Shown here piece after piece: positions 20,415 through 28,553 of a DNA stretch of 32,454 nt. A program made the position numbers and the translations under genes. Source of the DNA: a virus. The DNA lies in IMG/VR virus record IMGVR_UViG_3300010938_000105, positions 1 to 32,454 of that record; one strand, 5' to 3'. The notes below the pieces were generated by a model, which saw nothing but the letters and a program-made list of their open reading frames with translations, was not told the origin of the DNA and ran no database searches. The first letter of the stretch is position 1; each line of letters opens with the position of its first letter.

Positions 20415-20711
20415 ATGCTCGCTAAAGCATTAAAAACCATATTTGCCATTTCCCTTTTGTGTTTCTCTTCCTATTTAGCGGCACTATTTATAATTGAGAT
20501 TCTTCTTCTATCCTTCAAAATCCCTTATTATGGAGAAATCTTATCCGACTTATGTGCCAATACTTCTCCCCCCAATATGCTGTCTTTCATGTTTGTCTGG
20601 TCTATAATCGGAATAATCATGCTCGTCTCTATTTATTCCCTTACTTTCGTTCTTATGGTTACATTCTGGTTTCTACTTAAAAAACTCTTCAACTTTGATT
20701 TTCTTTCCTAA
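20415..20711 (+). CDS. Plus-strand membrane protein (possible superinfection-immunity type)
   Basis: 98 aa from ATG 20415 (MLAKALKTIFAISLLCFSSY) with two hydrophobic regions: residues ~8-32, and ~52-90 (MLSFMFVWSIIGIIMLVSIY then SLTFVLMVTFWFLLK). A polar loop with GEILSDLCANTSPPN lies between. The frame stays open upstream to 20136, but the promoter at 20377-20406 and AT-rich shift point to 20415. It is a single plus-strand gene with its own strong promoter amid minus-strand genes, the usual layout of lysogenic-conversion or exclusion genes. Function is inferred from layout only. It overlaps the convergent virion gene end by four bases. Confidence 0.65.
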   Translation: MLAKALKTIFAISLLCFSSYLAALFIIEILLLSFKIPYYGEILSDLCANTSPPNMLSFMFVWSIIGIIMLVSIYSLTFVLMVTFWFLLKKLFNFDFLS

Positions 20712-23455
20712 TCGTTCGATTCTTCCTCTTCTCCTTCTTCTTCCTCTTCTTCTATCTCGAGGTCTCGTTTCCGTCTGACTTCTTCCCTTAAAAGCAGTCC
20801 TCTTTCCCTTGCTTTCTTTATCACTTCCTCTGACGGCCTTGCCTTGACTAATCCTCTCAAAAGTTCTATCCGATTCTGAATTGCTTTTTTCAGGTCGTCC
20901 GTCTTGCTTTTTATTTCCGCTTGGGACAAATTCGGGTCATTAGAAATAATCCTTATTCTTGCTTTCAATTGCCTAATCTCATTCTGCAGTTCCTCAATTT
21001 TCTGAATATATTCGTTCACTCCCCCAGAATAAATGGAAATAGCAATGTTTCTCATTATCGCTTGTGGAAGCGTCCTTTGTCTTAAAATGGGATAACCATA
21101 CATTTCTCCTCTTGCCGAACGATAGAGACGTTCAATGTCAGTAACAAGGGTGGGAAGAAGTGCCTTAGCGACATACCACATCACTTTTATGTTCTTTTCC
21201 TGAGTAGTATCTTTCTTGGGATCGTAAATCGGTTTCCCAAAATATGGATCATAATTGGCTAATGTCGCTCCAAATACTCCGGGAATGCCGCTGGGAAGTC
21301 CCAATTGTGCGTATTGTTTGGGCTCGAGGAACAACCACTTCCAGTCGGACCCAAAAGGCATCGTGTATCCAAGATTGAGATACTGCGGGTCGCCGTTCTT
21401 ATCCAGTCCCAGGAAAACAACCCAGTCGCTCTTTTCGAGATATTTAGGCTTCATAGCCTCTACTTGCTCCTTGGTCAGGTTGTGCTTGTAGGCAGCAAGG
21501 GAAGATATTGCAGCCGCAAGCAGAAGCCACTTGATCATCTTCCATGGTCTGGCCAAAGTAGTCTCAACCACTCTTGGCGCCTGCAACCAATAGAACGAAA
21601 GGAATGGTGCGAACCAACCCCCGACAGCTCCTTTTCGAAGCGCTTCGGCAAAATCGCCTACAAACCGATAGTCGAGCTCGATTTTATTTCCCCAATAGAC
21701 CGCCTCCGCCGGAGTTGCCCCGTGTGCCCTCGCCCACTTATACGCATACAATCGTCCGATATGGTCAATGCTTCCATACCATCTGGCCGCTTCTTTTCCT
21801 TTTCTGCTGACTTCAAGAATCTTGTCCCAAAGCTGTATCGGGTTCTCACTCTCTTGAATGAATTTGTCTATGAAAGACGGCTCGAGTTCTATTGAATAGT
21901 AGTCCGACCCGAATTGCCCGTTGTTCCTCGCCTCGATATACTCCCCGGTTTTTGTTATGTATTCTTTTAACGCTTCTTTGTATAACTTGAAGTTGGAAGT
22001 TGTTTTGCCGGTTATGGCGTGTCTGAAAGGAATAATGCTCCAAACCGGCATGCCGTGCATATCGGTCTGAATATAGTTTCCTGAAACGGCGTTTCTTATG
22101 GAAGTTCCGACTCCGAACGGGACTTTCATAATCTTATACCAGCTCAAAAGTTCCCCCAACGTGGTTTCTAACGGTCCTTTCTTGCTTTGAAAATATACTT
22201 TCAAATCCTCGAAAACCGCCGGGTGAACGTATCCTTCGTTTAGCGGGCCAAGTCGAACATCTCTTGTCTGATGCGGTGGCAAAAGACGGGAAACGGGGAT
22301 AAAATCGTTGTCTCTGGCATATTGCGTATAGGTCTTGGAGAAAAGCTGTGGGCTGTGATAAATGGCGTCAAGATAAGTCATGGTCGCCCATTGGTTGGCA
22401 AGGTCTCTTGCCGTTTTGTCCATCATGGCGTCGCCCAAATAAACCCAGCCATGGGCCACTTTCTCTTCCCTGCCGAGTTTTTTCAGTTCTTCAATGCTTT
22501 TCGGAATGAATTCTTCGGCCGTTTCTGCCTCGGTAAATTTTAATTGAAGCTGCCTGTAAAACTCGGGACTTCTTGCGGCTGGTTCCTTCCCCATCAGTTT
22601 CAATTGTTCTGCGGTAGGTGGGGCAAGATAGTCCATAAGAGCGTCGATCTCTTCTGGTTCCCAGCCACGATTAAGCAAGGCAACTTTTCCCCAATCCTCG
22701 TCGGTCATCTTTCTCTGGAACATCGACTGCGATATTCTTTCCAAACTCCTTGGCGTGCTCGGAGTGATCCTTCTTTCCCCTTTTATGTCCTTAAGGTAAA
22801 ATGTGCGGGCGTATCGCCCCACGTTGCGTTCCACAATTTCGTCTGTCAACTTTACTTCTTCTGGCCGAATTGCCCTTTCTTCCGCCCATTCCTTGAACAG
22901 ATTGCTGATTTCCTTTCCAAACCTCGCCATCTCCACGTCCCATGCCTTGACTATCGGAGCGAACCTTTCCTCAACGGGAATGTATTTGTTTATCATCAAT
23001 CCAACTTCCGCTTTAGTTTGTGGAGATAATTTCTTAATGGGGTTGACATATGTTTCTTTCAATCTTTGATAAGTGGCGTCGGCAATGCGATATTTCTCTC
23101 TCAAAAGATTGAAAGCCGCATATGGTCTCTGCCCAAGAGGAGTCAGACGACGAATACCCGGGATTTTGGCAGAAAACTTGTAGATGCCGCTTAAGGCATC
23201 CATAACCATCTTGCTGTATGGATTCTGATGTTCGAGAGTTGGCGGACGCCAGTCGGCCGCTTCGGGTTGCGGCCTCATCAGGGGCGGCGCCTTCTCTGCC
23301 GCTTCGAGAACTTCTCTTTGATACGCTTCAAAACCCGGACCCGGTCCGGTCAATTCCGGCAGTCTTATTTCCTTTGGCGGCCCGCTTGTGGGAAGTATGC
23401 CAAGCGGTGCACCCGCTCTTTCTATCTCCCTTGCTCTTTCTGCGCCAGCTTCCAA
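20708..23455 (-). CDS. Very large virion/ejection-type protein, C-terminal part
   Basis: 915 codons as an isolated frame, starting at a TTG at 23455 without ribosome site. The frame is open slightly further upstream and reads naturally across (KGIKGPPDILEAGAERARE). It is helical, with GTSIRNAVSGNYIQTDMHGM, a hydrophobic stretch MIKWLLLAAAISSLAAY and GLDKNGDPQYLNLGYTMPFG. These resemble the large polyvalent-protein-associated domain 38 type seen in phage ejection or polyvalent proteins (recognised by pattern, not search). A coiled-coil tail and a very acidic end (EIEEEEEEGEEEESND) close it. It was probably once continuous with the next two frames: the whole region minus 17 bases plus one gives 1622 codons. 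Confidence 0.65.
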   Translation of the reverse strand: MEAGAERAREIERAGAPLGILPTSGPPKEIRLPELTGPGPGFEAYQREVLEAAEKAPPLMRPQPEAADWRPPTLEHQNPYSKMVMDALSGIYKFSAKIPGIRRLTPLGQRPYAAFNLLREKYRIADATYQRLKETYVNPIKKLSPQTKAEVGLMINKYIPVEERFAPIVKAWDVEMARFGKEISNLFKEWAEERAIRPEEVKLTDEIVERNVGRYARTFYLKDIKGERRITPSTPRSLERISQSMFQRKMTDEDWGKVALLNRGWEPEEIDALMDYLAPPTAEQLKLMGKEPAARSPEFYRQLQLKFTEAETAEEFIPKSIEELKKLGREEKVAHGWVYLGDAMMDKTARDLANQWATMTYLDAIYHSPQLFSKTYTQYARDNDFIPVSRLLPPHQTRDVRLGPLNEGYVHPAVFEDLKVYFQSKKGPLETTLGELLSWYKIMKVPFGVGTSIRNAVSGNYIQTDMHGMPVWSIIPFRHAITGKTTSNFKLYKEALKEYITKTGEYIEARNNGQFGSDYYSIELEPSFIDKFIQESENPIQLWDKILEVSRKGKEAARWYGSIDHIGRLYAYKWARAHGATPAEAVYWGNKIELDYRFVGDFAEALRKGAVGGWFAPFLSFYWLQAPRVVETTLARPWKMIKWLLLAAAISSLAAYKHNLTKEQVEAMKPKYLEKSDWVVFLGLDKNGDPQYLNLGYTMPFGSDWKWLFLEPKQYAQLGLPSGIPGVFGATLANYDPYFGKPIYDPKKDTTQEKNIKVMWYVAKALLPTLVTDIERLYRSARGEMYGYPILRQRTLPQAIMRNIAISIYSGGVNEYIQKIEELQNEIRQLKARIRIISNDPNLSQAEIKSKTDDLKKAIQNRIELLRGLVKARPSEEVIKKARERGLLLREEVRRKRDLEIEEEEEEGEEEESND

Positions 23456-24378
23456 AATGTCTGGAGGCCCTTTAATCCCTTTGGTAGCAAAATATCTGGC
23501 TTAAGTTCAATAGGGTCAAATAATTTTGGTTCTTGAGATTTAATAATCTCTAAAACCTCTTTCCCCCACATATCTGGACCAAGCCATTCTCTTTGCCCTT
23601 TTAATGTATCTCTCCCTCCCAAAAAAGTCATTTCTCCCCGATATTTATTGTCAAAAGAAATACTAAATTCGTCGGTTAAGTTTTCTATTTCTTCTTTTGT
23701 AAAATTGGTTTTTCCTTTTTTCAATTTATCTATTGCCGACAATAATGCCTCTTTATTCCTTGCGAAAATCGGTTCAAATTTTTCTCTATACGACTTCGAT
23801 GGTTTGAGTTTAGGAGAAACTGCTTCAGATGGAACAACCGCTAAAGGTTCAAGTTCGGGAGGGATTTCAGGCGGGGCAGTTTCGGCTTTAGGGACAGGCG
23901 GGGCAACTTCAGCCTTTTCGGCTTTGGGAATGCGTTCGGATACAGCCTCGGGTTTCGCAACCGATACTGGCGGACTGACTGGCGGAACTTCTTCAGGATA
24001 GAGAGCCTTTCTCCTTGTTTCATATCTTTCTAACGCCTCCTTTGCCGTAATTATATCAGGATCATCATCGGGAATACCAAGTTCTTTCTGACTTCTCAAA
24101 ACATCCTGATAGAACCTTACCTCATCAGGGGTTAGGACTGGGAACTTCTTATCGAGATCCCTTAATTCCTCAAGCCGATTGACATGCTGTCCAGTTTCGA
24201 TAAGAAAATCAATGTCAGGCGGATATCTTTCTCCTGAATAGTGAACGAATCCTTTTTCCAACCTGTCTCTGGCTACCGCATACTTTTTCCATTTCGCAGG
24301 CCTGAAACCCGGAAATTCCTTCGGCAACGTGCCTTGAGCAAGCTCCCCATCAATTCTTTTGACTTCTTCTTCTACCAT
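23422..24378 (-). CDS. Large virion protein, middle segment
   Basis: 318 aa from ATG 24378, but the frame is open upstream to the 17-bp duplication and reads like protein there (KAESNIAKSKRLIEGILSDL). The first ~130 residues are helical and charged. Then comes a Pro/Ala/Val/Lys linker (residues ~130-195) and a folded part around GGRDTLKGQREWLGPDMWGK. It ends in LLPKGLKGLQTFW, at which point a -1 shift gives the next segment. The A-AAG-GGA heptamer at 23476-23482 could allow programmed slippage; a lost A would give the same picture. No ribosome site precedes the ATG, supporting the idea that this is not an independent gene. Confidence 0.6.
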   Translation of the reverse strand: MVEEEVKRIDGELAQGTLPKEFPGFRPAKWKKYAVARDRLEKGFVHYSGERYPPDIDFLIETGQHVNRLEELRDLDKKFPVLTPDEVRFYQDVLRSQKELGIPDDDPDIITAKEALERYETRRKALYPEEVPPVSPPVSVAKPEAVSERIPKAEKAEVAPPVPKAETAPPEIPPELEPLAVVPSEAVSPKLKPSKSYREKFEPIFARNKEALLSAIDKLKKGKTNFTKEEIENLTDEFSISFDNKYRGEMTFLGGRDTLKGQREWLGPDMWGKEVLEIIKSQEPKLFDPIELKPDILLPKGLKGLQTFWKLAQKEQGR

Positions 24379-24419
24379 TTGCCTTGCCTTAGGAGAAAGG
24401 TCAGACAGAATACCTTCTA

Positions 24420-25589
24420 TCAGTCTCTTACTCTTAGCGATATTTGACTCCGCTTTCTCGCCGACTCTGCTTTCTCACCAAATCCTATGCCTTTTATCCC
24501 TTTCAGCAATACTTCGGGCGGTGGAACGGGTTTTGTCGGAACGACGGGTTTAGTCGGTTTTGCCACTTTAGCTGCAGGAGCAACAACTTCAGGAACAACC
24601 TCGGCAGGTTTCGCAGGCGCAGCTGCAGAAGCAGGCAATGCGGGAACTGCGATTTCTTTCGCTGCTGGTAAAGAGTATATCGGCGGCTCGAATATAACTT
24701 CTTCCCACACGACCGGCGGGGTTATTCTTCTGACAATTTCGTGATACGCTGCCGCTATTTCCGCAAATTTTCTCGTCGCTTCTTCTTTCGGAAGATCAGA
24801 AACGTCAGGATGATACCTTTTCGCCAATTCCCTGAATCTTGCGTTTACTTCATCAAGCGAAGCATCTTTAGGAACTCCTAATGTCTTATATGGGGCGGTA
24901 ATAGCTTTGTATATCTCTCTGAAGGAAAGAGCACTCTTGGCAAAATTGGCAAGGTCGATAATATCCCCTACAGTTGCCCCTACTATCCCAATTCTGAACA
25001 GAAGATCATCAAATCTTTTTCTCGCTTCCGCTGGCCCACCTGCAGGCGGAGTAATCGCAGACACTTCTTCAGCAGGAGCTCTTGCAATCATAGGAGCGAC
25101 TTCTCTTTCCCGCTTTCTCATCCATTCTCCGATATCCCTTTTCAATTTCGGGGAAGTCAGTTCGGGAGCCAATTCGGGCGGTTCTTTCGGAACGATTTTC
25201 TGAAGATATTCGGTAGCGGCTTCTACCCCTTTGCCTAACGGCCTCATCACAGGAGCAGTGATAGGTTCTATCTTACGAGCGAGTTCCTCAAGACTGGCAG
25301 AGGGAATTCTGGCCGTCGGTTCTATCTTCGGCAACGCTTCCCTTGGAGAGAGCACCTCACCTTCTACTTCAAAAAATTTCCTAATTGGAGCGAAGATATC
25401 GGCCTTGGGTTCTTCTTTGGGGGTAGGATACAATCCCTTTTCCTTAAGCACGTTATCTACGGTGTCGACGTCTACCCCCTGCCCCCTCAACCAATCCCTT
25501 TTCGAAAGATAGTATTCGGGAGTTTTCCGCCCTTCTTTCAGGTCGGTTAAAACTTGATAAGTCTTTTCATCTACATCAACGACTACCAT
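24420..25589 (-). CDS. Large virion protein, N-terminal segment with J-domain
   Basis: 389 aa. ATG 25589 overlaps the previous stop. Residues ~230-285 are a DnaJ-type J-domain: YKTLGVPKDASLDEVNARFR, ELAKRYHPDVSD with the HPD triad at ~260-262, and KFAEIAAAYHEIV. J-domains stimulate the ATPase of Hsp70 (DnaK). A hydrophobic-glycine stretch (GIVGATVGDIIDLANFAKSA) precedes it and a long Ala/Pro/Val/Lys linker follows. The frame breaks at a 17-bp duplication (24446-24476) just after LLKGIKGIGFGEKAES; without one unit it continues into the next segment. A J-domain in a virion protein could recruit host DnaK for assembly or after injection. Confidence 0.75.
   Translation of the reverse strand: MVVVDVDEKTYQVLTDLKEGRKTPEYYLSKRDWLRGQGVDVDTVDNVLKEKGLYPTPKEEPKADIFAPIRKFFEVEGEVLSPREALPKIEPTARIPSASLEELARKIEPITAPVMRPLGKGVEAATEYLQKIVPKEPPELAPELTSPKLKRDIGEWMRKREREVAPMIARAPAEEVSAITPPAGGPAEARKRFDDLLFRIGIVGATVGDIIDLANFAKSALSFREIYKAITAPYKTLGVPKDASLDEVNARFRELAKRYHPDVSDLPKEEATRKFAEIAAAYHEIVRRITPPVVWEEVIFEPPIYSLPAAKEIAVPALPASAAAPAKPAEVVPEVVAPAAKVAKPTKPVVPTKPVPPPEVLLKGIKGIGFGEKAESARKRSQISLRVRD
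24446..24476. repeat. 17-bp tandem duplication (frame-breaking)
   Basis: GACTC(C/T)GCTTTCTC at 24446-24459 and 24463-24476, period 17. It separates the J-domain segment from the middle segment of the large virion protein. Confidence 0.8.
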
Positions 25590-26494
25590 TCGAATTTTTT
25601 CTTTTCTTCGACGCTTTCGCCTTGCAGTCGTTTTAATCTTTCGATTTGACTTTCGATATTGTCAATGGACGCTCGAAGTTGTTTTCTATCATTTTCCGTA
25701 AGACCCATCGATGCGACAGGATCAGTCAGCTGCTTTATAATTTCGGCTCTTTTGTCTTCAAGTTGAGCGATAGCTTTCGGTATGTCTGTGGGTTTTAGCG
25801 TAGCTCCTTTCCCTGAAGGCTTTTCCCTTTTCGGGACTTCCACCTTTACCGCCGGCGTCCTTCCTTCCACCTTTACCGCCGGTGTTCTCCCCGCCGACAG
25901 AGCAGCGATATACGCATCTTTCGGCAATAATCCCGACTCAGAAAGAGCTCTTATTAAATCCTGAAGCGTTGGTTGTCTCCAATAGCCCACGTCCCCAACT
26001 GGGAATCTGATTACTCCCTCAGGGATTGTTTCCGCAACTGGAGCTTTGAGCGCAGGCATAGGCACGGATTTGGGTGCAGGAATGGACAATTCAGCAGGCA
26101 ATGGCAAAGTCGCACTTCTCAATCCCACTTTCCCTGCTTGCACTGCTTTAGCGGTTTCCACTTCTGGAGTGGTAACACGTCTCGCTAATCCAGCAGTAGG
26201 CCCGAGATATTGCTCGGCAGTTTGAGTCCGATACGTTCTCGGTTCATAAGGCACGTATCCCGCCTTAAGCATGGTTTCCAGAAGTTCTCTCCTTCCCTTT
26301 TCCTCTTCCTCCCTTCTCTTCGCCTGCTTCTCCATCCATTCGTTGTACCCTTCTGCTACGCCTGGGATGGTCGCTCCTGCATAAGCCAATCCGACGGCTG
26401 GCAAGATAGTCCCCCAATCCGCCTTCTGTATCGCTTCCCAGGTTCCTCCCAAAGCGCTTCCTATCGTTTTCGCTATGTCTTCAATCGTTGGCAT
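25583..26494 (-). CDS. Virion-associated protein, unknown
   Basis: 303 aa with a strong ribosome site (GGAGGGATGAGAC) before ATG 26494. N-terminus has a Gly/Ala-rich, mildly hydrophobic stretch (DWGTILPAVGLAYAGATIPG) followed by a charged coiled coil (NEWMEKQAKRREEEEKGRRE). The middle is Pro/Ala/Val-rich, with an in-frame 9-aa tandem repeat (GRTPAVKVE). The C-terminus is a second coiled coil (KAIAQLEDKRAEIIKQL, SIDNIESQIERLKRLQ). It lies in the cluster of internal or ejection-type virion proteins. No family was recognised. Confidence 0.6.
   Translation of the reverse strand: MPTIEDIAKTIGSALGGTWEAIQKADWGTILPAVGLAYAGATIPGVAEGYNEWMEKQAKRREEEEKGRRELLETMLKAGYVPYEPRTYRTQTAEQYLGPTAGLARRVTTPEVETAKAVQAGKVGLRSATLPLPAELSIPAPKSVPMPALKAPVAETIPEGVIRFPVGDVGYWRQPTLQDLIRALSESGLLPKDAYIAALSAGRTPAVKVEGRTPAVKVEVPKREKPSGKGATLKPTDIPKAIAQLEDKRAEIIKQLTDPVASMGLTENDRKQLRASIDNIESQIERLKRLQGESVEEKKKFEW
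25839..25892. repeat. In-frame 27-bp imperfect tandem repeat
   Basis: TTCCACCTTTACCGCCGG occurs twice with period 27 in the virion-associated gene, encoding GRTPAVKVE and GRTPAVKVE. Frame preserved. Confidence 0.8.
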
Positions 26495-26530
26495 GTCTCA
26501 TCCCTCCTTTAGTTTCGCAAGTTTGCACAG

Positions 26531-28016
26531 CTAAGATCTCCTTCTTTGCGCCGCCGCTTGCGCTTCCGCTATCGCCCGGTTTATTTCCTCGGCTGTCGGG
26601 CCTGTCCCCCCAGTTGCTCGTGCTACCTGATATACTTTTTCCCTTTCCTCGGGAGTTTCATACCCAACCCCCTTCATCATATTCCTTTCGATTTCCTGCG
26701 TTTTCGACAAAAGTTCGTTCCAATAGCCTTTTTCCGCATCCGACAACGCCCATTCGTCCCTTATGGGGACTTTTTTCGAAAAGTTCGTTCCAATAACCTT
26801 TTTCCGCATCCGACAACGCCCATTCGTCCCTTATGGGGACTTTTTTCGGAGTGTTGATCACAACTTCCAATTTCTTAAACAAGTCGTCCAATTGTAAAGC
26901 GCTCAATTTGTTCAGTTCCGGGAATGCTTTTAACATGGCGTTCTGCATGGCAGTTCCGCCAAAAAGTCCTTTATTCCCTTCCGCAAGTTGATAAGCGTAT
27001 CTTATGTATTCGGGATTTTTGCTCGCAAGTTCGTTGTAAGCAGCCAGCGACCTATTCACTGCGTCGGCATGTTCTTGCATCGCCCTATAAGACCCCATGC
27101 GTGCCAACTCTTTCCTTTCCTCGCTTCGGTCCGGCAACAGCCATTTCCTAAACCCTTCGTAAAGCTGGCTTCCAATGTCATAAGCCAGTTTCCACGGCGC
27201 AATCTGGGAAGCGATTTGCCCAACTGTAGAAACCACTTGCCCGACCGGGGTCAGAACTCCCTTCATCGCTTCTCCGACCGCCGATATTGGCTGGACTGGC
27301 GAGCGCTCGAGCACTCCCCCGACCGCTTTGCCGATTTCAACCATTTGGCCCGGCGTGGGTTCGAATTTCACCCCACCAAGACCGACTTTGACTGCTGGTG
27401 CGGTTTTCTCCGCCACTTCGCTCCACTCCCCCAACGCCGGAGTCGGAAGCCTGACTTGCCCAAGCCCGAATCGAGCCCCTTCGGGAAGCCCAATCCCAAG
27501 TTTGGACCAGTCAATCTTCGATAAGTCAATTCCGGAAGGAAGTCCGACTTTTGACAAATCCACGCTTGGCAAATCGACTTTCAGTTTTGCCCAGTCAATC
27601 CCACCACCCGGCAACTGATACTTGCTCCAGTCGATACTGGGCAAAGTCGGAGTAGGAAGTTCAACTTTCGGCAAAGACGGCAAAGTCGGAGCAGGCAACC
27701 GAGCACCTTCGAGTCCGATTTTCCCCGAAAGTTCTGGGAAGTCGATTTTGATTTTGTTCCAGTCTATCTCCCCGCTTGGCAGTTTGTATTTGCCCCAATC
27801 GATTTTGCCCAAATCAATATCTGGGCCTTTCAGGCTTATGTCTGGCCCCTTGAGGTCCAAGCGAATGTCGGGCCATCTTAAGGAAGGCCACTTTACTTTT
27901 GGTAAAGATATCTTTCTGAATGCATCTTCGGGCCTTCCCCCAAAAAGATAGGCAACATTCGCCTCCTCGATTGACGGGTATTCTTCCGAAGTAAGATACT
28001 CTGTTAACGCTGGCAT
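26531..28016 (-). pseudogene. Large virion protein with IDW-x-K repeats, frame broken by 70-bp duplication
   Basis: ATG 28016 starts directly after the preceding gene. Residues ~35-190 contain degenerate repeats of the form IDW-x-K-x-x-LP-x-G (IDWGKYKLPSGEIDWNKIKI, IDWSKYQLPGGGIDWAKLKV, IDLSKIDWSKLGIGLPEG), probably an extended repeat fold. A Gly/Val/Ala region and a helical C-terminus (RMGSYRAMQEHADAVNRSLA) follow. At 26.85 kb a 70-bp tandem duplication shifts the frame. The second half (WNELLSKTQEIERNMMKGVG to AAAQRRRS) ends at 26531. Removing one unit leaves 1416 bases, exactly 472 codons. It probably encodes an internal or ejection protein. Confidence 0.6.
26706..26849. repeat. 70-bp near-identical tandem duplication (frame-breaking)
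   Basis: AAGTTCGTTCCAATA begins at 26711 and again at 26781. The units share CCGCATCCGACAACGCCC and TTATGGGGACTTTTTTCG with only one or two differences. 70 is one over a multiple of three. Confidence 0.95.
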
Positions 28017-28017
28017 A

Positions 28018-28512
28018 TTATCCTATATTCAATAATTTTTTCCAATCAGACGAACTTCCTGCAACTCCTGACAATGCACTGATAATTTGGGCCAACATGT
28101 TAAAGGCTGCTTGCGTCCTTTCAAGCGCTTGTTTATCTTCTGTTTTGCTTAATAGACCCATCTCATATTCTCGCTGCAAGGTTTGCTGGGGAGTTCCTCC
28201 GGCTGGCGTATAATATCCCGTCAACTCCGCCTCCTTGAAAGGTCTTTCGTATGCTTTCTCCATCCCCGTCTGTCTCAACCCCGCTTCGAATTCTCCGAGA
28301 CCACCCAGGTATGACCCCGCAAGCGCTCCCGCAAGCGCTCCCCCCTTCTCCAGCCACGGCGTTCCGTAAAGCGTTCCCCTGCCGCCCAAGGCGGTCTTGA
28401 GCTGCGCCAACTCCCTTTCATACCTCGGCCGCATCGCCTTCTCATACGCCGCCGTCGCCTTGCTTATGTCTTCCTCCGTGAACCCCGGGACCTGATAAGT
28501 TCCGTTTGCCAT
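28018..28512 (-). CDS. Small virion protein, Gly/Ala-rich centre
   Basis: 164 aa, with AGGAGGTGAAGGGAA before ATG 28512. N-terminal helical region (KAMRPRYERELAQLKTALGG), then GRGTLYGTPWLEKGGALAGA and LAGSYLGGLGEFEAGLRQTG, and a final helical part (QAAFNMLAQIISALSGVAG). The ERELAQL-x7-GRG-LYGTPW pattern recurs in short proteins next to podovirus ejection proteins, but I know no function. It is the first of the internal-protein group, right after the tubular tail protein. Confidence 0.6.
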   Translation of the reverse strand: MANGTYQVPGFTEEDISKATAAYEKAMRPRYERELAQLKTALGGRGTLYGTPWLEKGGALAGALAGSYLGGLGEFEAGLRQTGMEKAYERPFKEAELTGYYTPAGGTPQQTLQREYEMGLLSKTEDKQALERTQAAFNMLAQIISALSGVAGSSSDWKKLLNIG

Positions 28513-28553
28513 TTCCCTTCACCTCCTTTAAGGACTACAAGCTTGAAAAAACA

